From contig JACQEZ010000016.1 in NCBI GenBank assembly GCA_016200325.1, positions 1-64,000 on the forward strand: a stretch of DNA of 64,000 bases. The letters are read 5' to 3'. The DNA is from Candidatus Manganitrophaceae bacterium (GTDB lineage: Bacteria > Nitrospirota > Nitrospiria > SBBL01 > Manganitrophaceae). Shown here piece by piece: positions 61,195 through 64,000 of this stretch (positions are counted from its first letter, which is position 1; every line of letters starts with the position of its first letter). Below the pieces are notes generated by a model. The model was not told where the DNA came from, ran no database searches, and was given only the letters and a program-made list of their open reading frames with translations. A program made the position numbers and the translations under genes.

Positions 61195-63156
61195 ATGCCG
61201 GAATATGCCGCGCCAGGGATTTATGTCGAAGAGACAGGGCTGCGACCGAAGCCGATTGAAGGGGTTGGGACTAATACGACCGGCTTCATCGGCCCGACCG
61301 GTGATGGACCGGTCACCGGCCCGCCGACCGTCCTGACCAGCCTGGCCGATTTCGAGCGTCTTTACGGCGGCGGGGCGCCGCTCCACTTCGAGGCCGACGG
61401 CGTCATGCCGCATTACCTTTGGCAAGCCGCGCGTGTCTTTTTTGAAGAAGGGGGGAAGCGGCTCTACATCTCGCGGCTGTTTCGGCCGATCAAGGGGAGC
61501 TATCCCCCGGCGCGTTTTCACTCCGCGCAGACGGCGCGCCGGACCGACGGCCGATATGACGACGGCCATGCACGTGCCAGTCTCCCGTCCGTCGGGGGAA
61601 GAAGCGCCATCCAGATCCGGGCCCGCTTCCCTGGCGCCGCCGGGAACAGCGCGATCCGCCTGACATTGTGCAGCGGAGAAAATCTCTTGAAAGGAACCCC
61701 CGCTGACCCGTCCGCCGACGGCTTGGTCGATCAAGACGTCGTCTGGCTGAAACAAGCCGCCGGCGCGACCGGCGACCCGGCGGGTGGGGCCCTCTATCTG
61801 GCAGAATCGTATTACGATCGGCATGCGAAAAAAAGGACATGGCGGTTCAAAGACACCACGGCGATCCCGCCGAGGATGATCGCGCTGAACGGCCTCTCGC
61901 CCGATCCCGACCCGGCGCTCTCGGACCTGGTCCGCGTCGTGACCCTCAGGGCCTCGGTCACCTCCCCGACCGGCGCCGCGCAGCGTTGGGAAGGGCTTCC
62001 CCTCGATCCCGCGCACAAGACAGCCGGCCGCTTTGATTCGTTCTCGAAGCGCTTCGGTCCAAAGCCGTCCGATGCTGCAGAGACGCGTCCTGTTCCAATC
62101 GTCGTCCAGATCGGAACCGACGTCAAAAATGGACTCGGCCTCCTTCAGGCGATGTCCCGTGTGAACGGCAATTTGCTCCGCGCGCTGGAGGATCCGAATT
62201 CAACCGAAGCGGATCGCTCGGTGGATCTTCTCCTCTCGGGCGGCAATGACGGACGGCGACCCTCGCCACAGGAGTACGAGGGGGTCGACAAGCCGAACCC
62301 CCCTTTCAAAACCGGGCTGAAAGCTTTTGAAGAGATCGAAGAAATTTCCCTCGTGGCGGCGCCCGGCGCCACCGATGGATATGAAAAGGGGTATGGGGAG
62401 AGCGCCGCCGCGACCATGGCGTCGCTGATCGGGCACGCGGAGCGGATGCGGTACCGATTTGCAATTCTCGACTCCGGCAACGGGCAAACGATTTCCGAAG
62501 TCCGTGCCATGCGGGGGCGGATCAACTCCACCCATGCCGCCTTCTACTATCCCTGGATCACCGTTCGCGATCCGATCTCGCAACAAGAGAGCCAACTGCC
62601 GCCGAGCGGCTTCGTCGCGGGGATTTATACCCGAAGCGACCTGAGCCGCGGCGTCGCGCACCCCCCCGCCGACGAAGCGGTCCGCCTGGCGGTGGGACTG
62701 GAGACGATGGTCGACCCACGTCAACAAGAGATGCTGAATCCGGAAGGGATCAACTGCTTCCGCCTCTTTGAGGGACGGGGGATCCGCCTCTGGGGCGCCC
62801 GGACGGCCGGCGCCGATCCGGAGTGGAAGTATGTGAACCTCCGCCGCTATCTCACCTATCTGGAACAGTCGATCGACAAAGGAACGCAATGGACCGTCTT
62901 CGAGCCGAATGGAGAGCCGCTCTGGGCCACGGTGCGGCGGACGATCGAAGATTTCTTGCTGAATGAGTGGCGGTCGGGTGCGCTTCTCGGCGACAAACCG
63001 GAGACAGCCTACTTCGTCCGGTGCGACCGAACGACGATGACCCAAGACGATCTCGACCACGGCCGCCTCCTCATCTTAATCGGCGTGGCGCCGCTGAAAC
63101 CGGCGGAGTTCGTGATCTTCCGGATCGGTCAGTGGACGGCAGCCAGGAAAGACTGA
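61195..63156 (+). CDS. Phage/contractile-injection-system tail sheath protein
   Basis: 653 residues. N-terminal sheath signature PEYAAPGIYVEETGLRPKPI and GVGTNTTGFIGPT; the mid-region has the 'SLADFERLYGG' entry typical of sheaths. The C-terminal domain is highly characteristic: WVNLRRYLTYLEQSI-like YVNLRRYLTYLEQSIDKG, TQWTVFEPNGEPLWATVRRT and the closing LIGVAPLKPAEFVIFRIGQW. Long for a phage sheath, as in extracellular contractile systems. GGAGGAG precedes the ATG. No tube, baseplate, spike or ATPase gene is within the window on either side, so it is an orphan here; the rest may lie to the right of the window, or it is a relic. Confidence 0.87.
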   Translation: MPEYAAPGIYVEETGLRPKPIEGVGTNTTGFIGPTGDGPVTGPPTVLTSLADFERLYGGGAPLHFEADGVMPHYLWQAARVFFEEGGKRLYISRLFRPIKGSYPPARFHSAQTARRTDGRYDDGHARASLPSVGGRSAIQIRARFPGAAGNSAIRLTLCSGENLLKGTPADPSADGLVDQDVVWLKQAAGATGDPAGGALYLAESYYDRHAKKRTWRFKDTTAIPPRMIALNGLSPDPDPALSDLVRVVTLRASVTSPTGAAQRWEGLPLDPAHKTAGRFDSFSKRFGPKPSDAAETRPVPIVVQIGTDVKNGLGLLQAMSRVNGNLLRALEDPNSTEADRSVDLLLSGGNDGRRPSPQEYEGVDKPNPPFKTGLKAFEEIEEISLVAAPGATDGYEKGYGESAAATMASLIGHAERMRYRFAILDSGNGQTISEVRAMRGRINSTHAAFYYPWITVRDPISQQESQLPPSGFVAGIYTRSDLSRGVAHPPADEAVRLAVGLETMVDPRQQEMLNPEGINCFRLFEGRGIRLWGARTAGADPEWKYVNLRRYLTYLEQSIDKGTQWTVFEPNGEPLWATVRRTIEDFLLNEWRSGALLGDKPETAYFVRCDRTTMTQDDLDHGRLLILIGVAPLKPAEFVIFRIGQWTAARKD

Positions 63157-63260
63157 AGAAATTGGAATCCCGGCAGGCCGGAGAGACCCTTCATTCACGT
63201 TGATTCTCTTCAAACCGTTCGCTATACTGAGTGGATCGACAACGGATGGAGGAACCTTCT

Positions 63261-63809
63261 ATGAAGCAGCTTCTCGGCCTCTTTTTTCTCTTGGTTCTCG
63301 GAGCCGGCATCGACCTCACTCAAACCGTTCCGGTCCGGGCAGAAGGGTTCTCCGTCAAAGAAGGAGCGCCGGCGCCCGACTTCACCCTCCCCGATCAGGA
63401 CGGAAAGCCGGTCACTCTCTCGTCGTTCCGGGGCCAATGGGTCGTCCTTTATTTTTATCCGAAAGACGACACCCCCGGCTGCACCAAAGAGGCCTGCTCT
63501 TTCCGGGATAACATCGTCGCCATCCAACACCTCAATGCGACGATCCTCGGGGTCAGCGTCGATTCGGTGGCGTCTCATAAGAAATTTTCCGACAAACACC
63601 ATCTGAATTTTCAGATCCTCGCCGACGACCAATTTAAGGTGACCCAGCAGTACGGCACCCTCACCCGATTTATGGGGAGCGACATCGCCCGCCGAAGCAG
63701 CGTAATCATCGATCCGAAAGGAATCATCCGAAAACTCTTCCCCGCCGTTGAGCCGACCGATCATGCCCGGGAGATCCATCAAACGCTCAAGACACTCCAA
63801 GGGAGTTAA
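63261..63809 (+). CDS. Exported peroxiredoxin of the PrxQ/Bcp type
   Basis: 182 residues. ATG at 63261 follows ATGGAGGA; upstream in-frame methionines lack a site. A signal peptide (LLGLFFLLVLGAGIDLT) precedes a thioredoxin-fold domain: GAPAPDFTLPDQDGKPVTLS, YFYPKDDTPGCTKEACSFRD with the peroxidatic Cys and, five residues on, the second Cys, then ITYRD-like LGVSVDSVASHKKF. Bcp/PrxQ enzymes reduce peroxides using thioredoxin. Export is less common for this type and fits a periplasmic role, perhaps with the DsbA-like protein at 1962. Confidence 0.9.
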   Translation: MKQLLGLFFLLVLGAGIDLTQTVPVRAEGFSVKEGAPAPDFTLPDQDGKPVTLSSFRGQWVVLYFYPKDDTPGCTKEACSFRDNIVAIQHLNATILGVSVDSVASHKKFSDKHHLNFQILADDQFKVTQQYGTLTRFMGSDIARRSSVIIDPKGIIRKLFPAVEPTDHAREIHQTLKTLQGS

Positions 63810-63935
63810 ACGGTCGCGCTCCCGCCTTATATCAGCGCGGGAGGCGTCACGGCCCACCGCGAGAACGGCGTCTTCTTAATCACCTTGCCGAAGGAGGCTG
63901 AGGCGAAGCCACGTCAAATCAGAATCGAGGGCTGA
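63810..63935 (+). pseudogene. Hsp20/alpha-crystallin gene remnant, C-terminal end only
   Basis: The frame right after the peroxiredoxin stop reads VALPPYISAGGVTAHRENG then VFLITLPKEAEAKPRQIRIE and ends GGC-TGA at 63933. This is the end of a small heat-shock protein: NGV-x-x-x-TLPK-x-x-x-AKP, with the IxI-type tail IRI. No start codon or upstream part exists, so about 40 codons survive. Deletion or rearrangement joined it to the peroxiredoxin gene. Confidence 0.75.
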
Positions 63936-64000
63936 TCGGTCAATGGACCCTCGTGCGGAGGGGTGTCTGCTCCCCTCCGCGGAGGGGGCTTCCATTTCAT
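63936..64000. other. Right window edge without a visible gene
   Basis: The last 65 bases have no open frame of note; a GC-rich inverted sequence (CTCCGCGGAGG, 63976-63986) near 63970-63990 may be part of a hairpin. Confidence 0.3.

Overview
The window is about 64 kb of GC-rich bacterial chromosome with no plasmid, prophage or CRISPR content. The organism is most likely a member of the Nitrospirota or a related deep-branching Gram-negative lineage. This is inferred from the mix of TonB receptor, PCP_red multidomain proteins, GEMM-type c-di-GMP riboswitches, fibronectin-III surface proteins with a CTERM-like tail, and many PAS, histidine-kinase and GGDEF proteins. No rRNA or marker gene confirms it. 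One tRNA (Gly-UCC) is present.

Layout. 0-7.5 kb: a cut-off exported protein, an MmgE/PrpD enzyme, a DsbA-like thioredoxin, a PfpI-type amidotransferase, a beta-hydroxyacid dehydrogenase and small exported proteins. 7.5-12.9 kb: a LuxR-type HTH protein, two PilZ proteins, comM, a relic of an SPFH gene and small envelope proteins. 12.9-18.3 kb: the most unusual block, three same-strand genes with ten PCP_red domains (the C-terminal domain of dark protochlorophyllide reductase) joined to an AhbC/AhbD/NirJ-like radical SAM enzyme, two universal-stress domains and three rubredoxin-like zinc knuckles. 18.5-34.5 kb: signalling (REC-GGDEF, membrane PAS-GGDEF-EAL, three PAS/REC sensor proteins) with a secreted serine protease, a TMEM175 channel, an aldo/keto reductase and an AI-2E-type exporter. 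27.8-39.5 kb: two FN3 surface-protein genes with structured leaders; the larger follows tandem GEMM-I-like riboswitches and is split by a one-base deletion.

40-56 kb: a BON-domain protein, a cupredoxin, a cysteine/histidine-rich exported protein, a chemotaxis receptor, a third PilZ protein, and a TonB receptor-YfiR pair followed by a receiver-domain relic that suggests a lost kinase. A broken SpvB-like gene follows. 56-64 kb: tRNA-Gly, tex, four small envelope genes, a membrane zincin, an orphan contractile-tail sheath gene, a secreted PrxQ/Bcp peroxiredoxin and an Hsp20 relic.

Two themes tie the window together. The first is c-di-GMP: makers and breakers (GGDEF, EAL), effectors (three PilZ proteins, riboswitches) and outputs (FN3 surface proteins). 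The second is gene decay: SPFH, REC, SpvB and Hsp20 remnants plus two single-base frameshifts, some of which could be sequencing errors.
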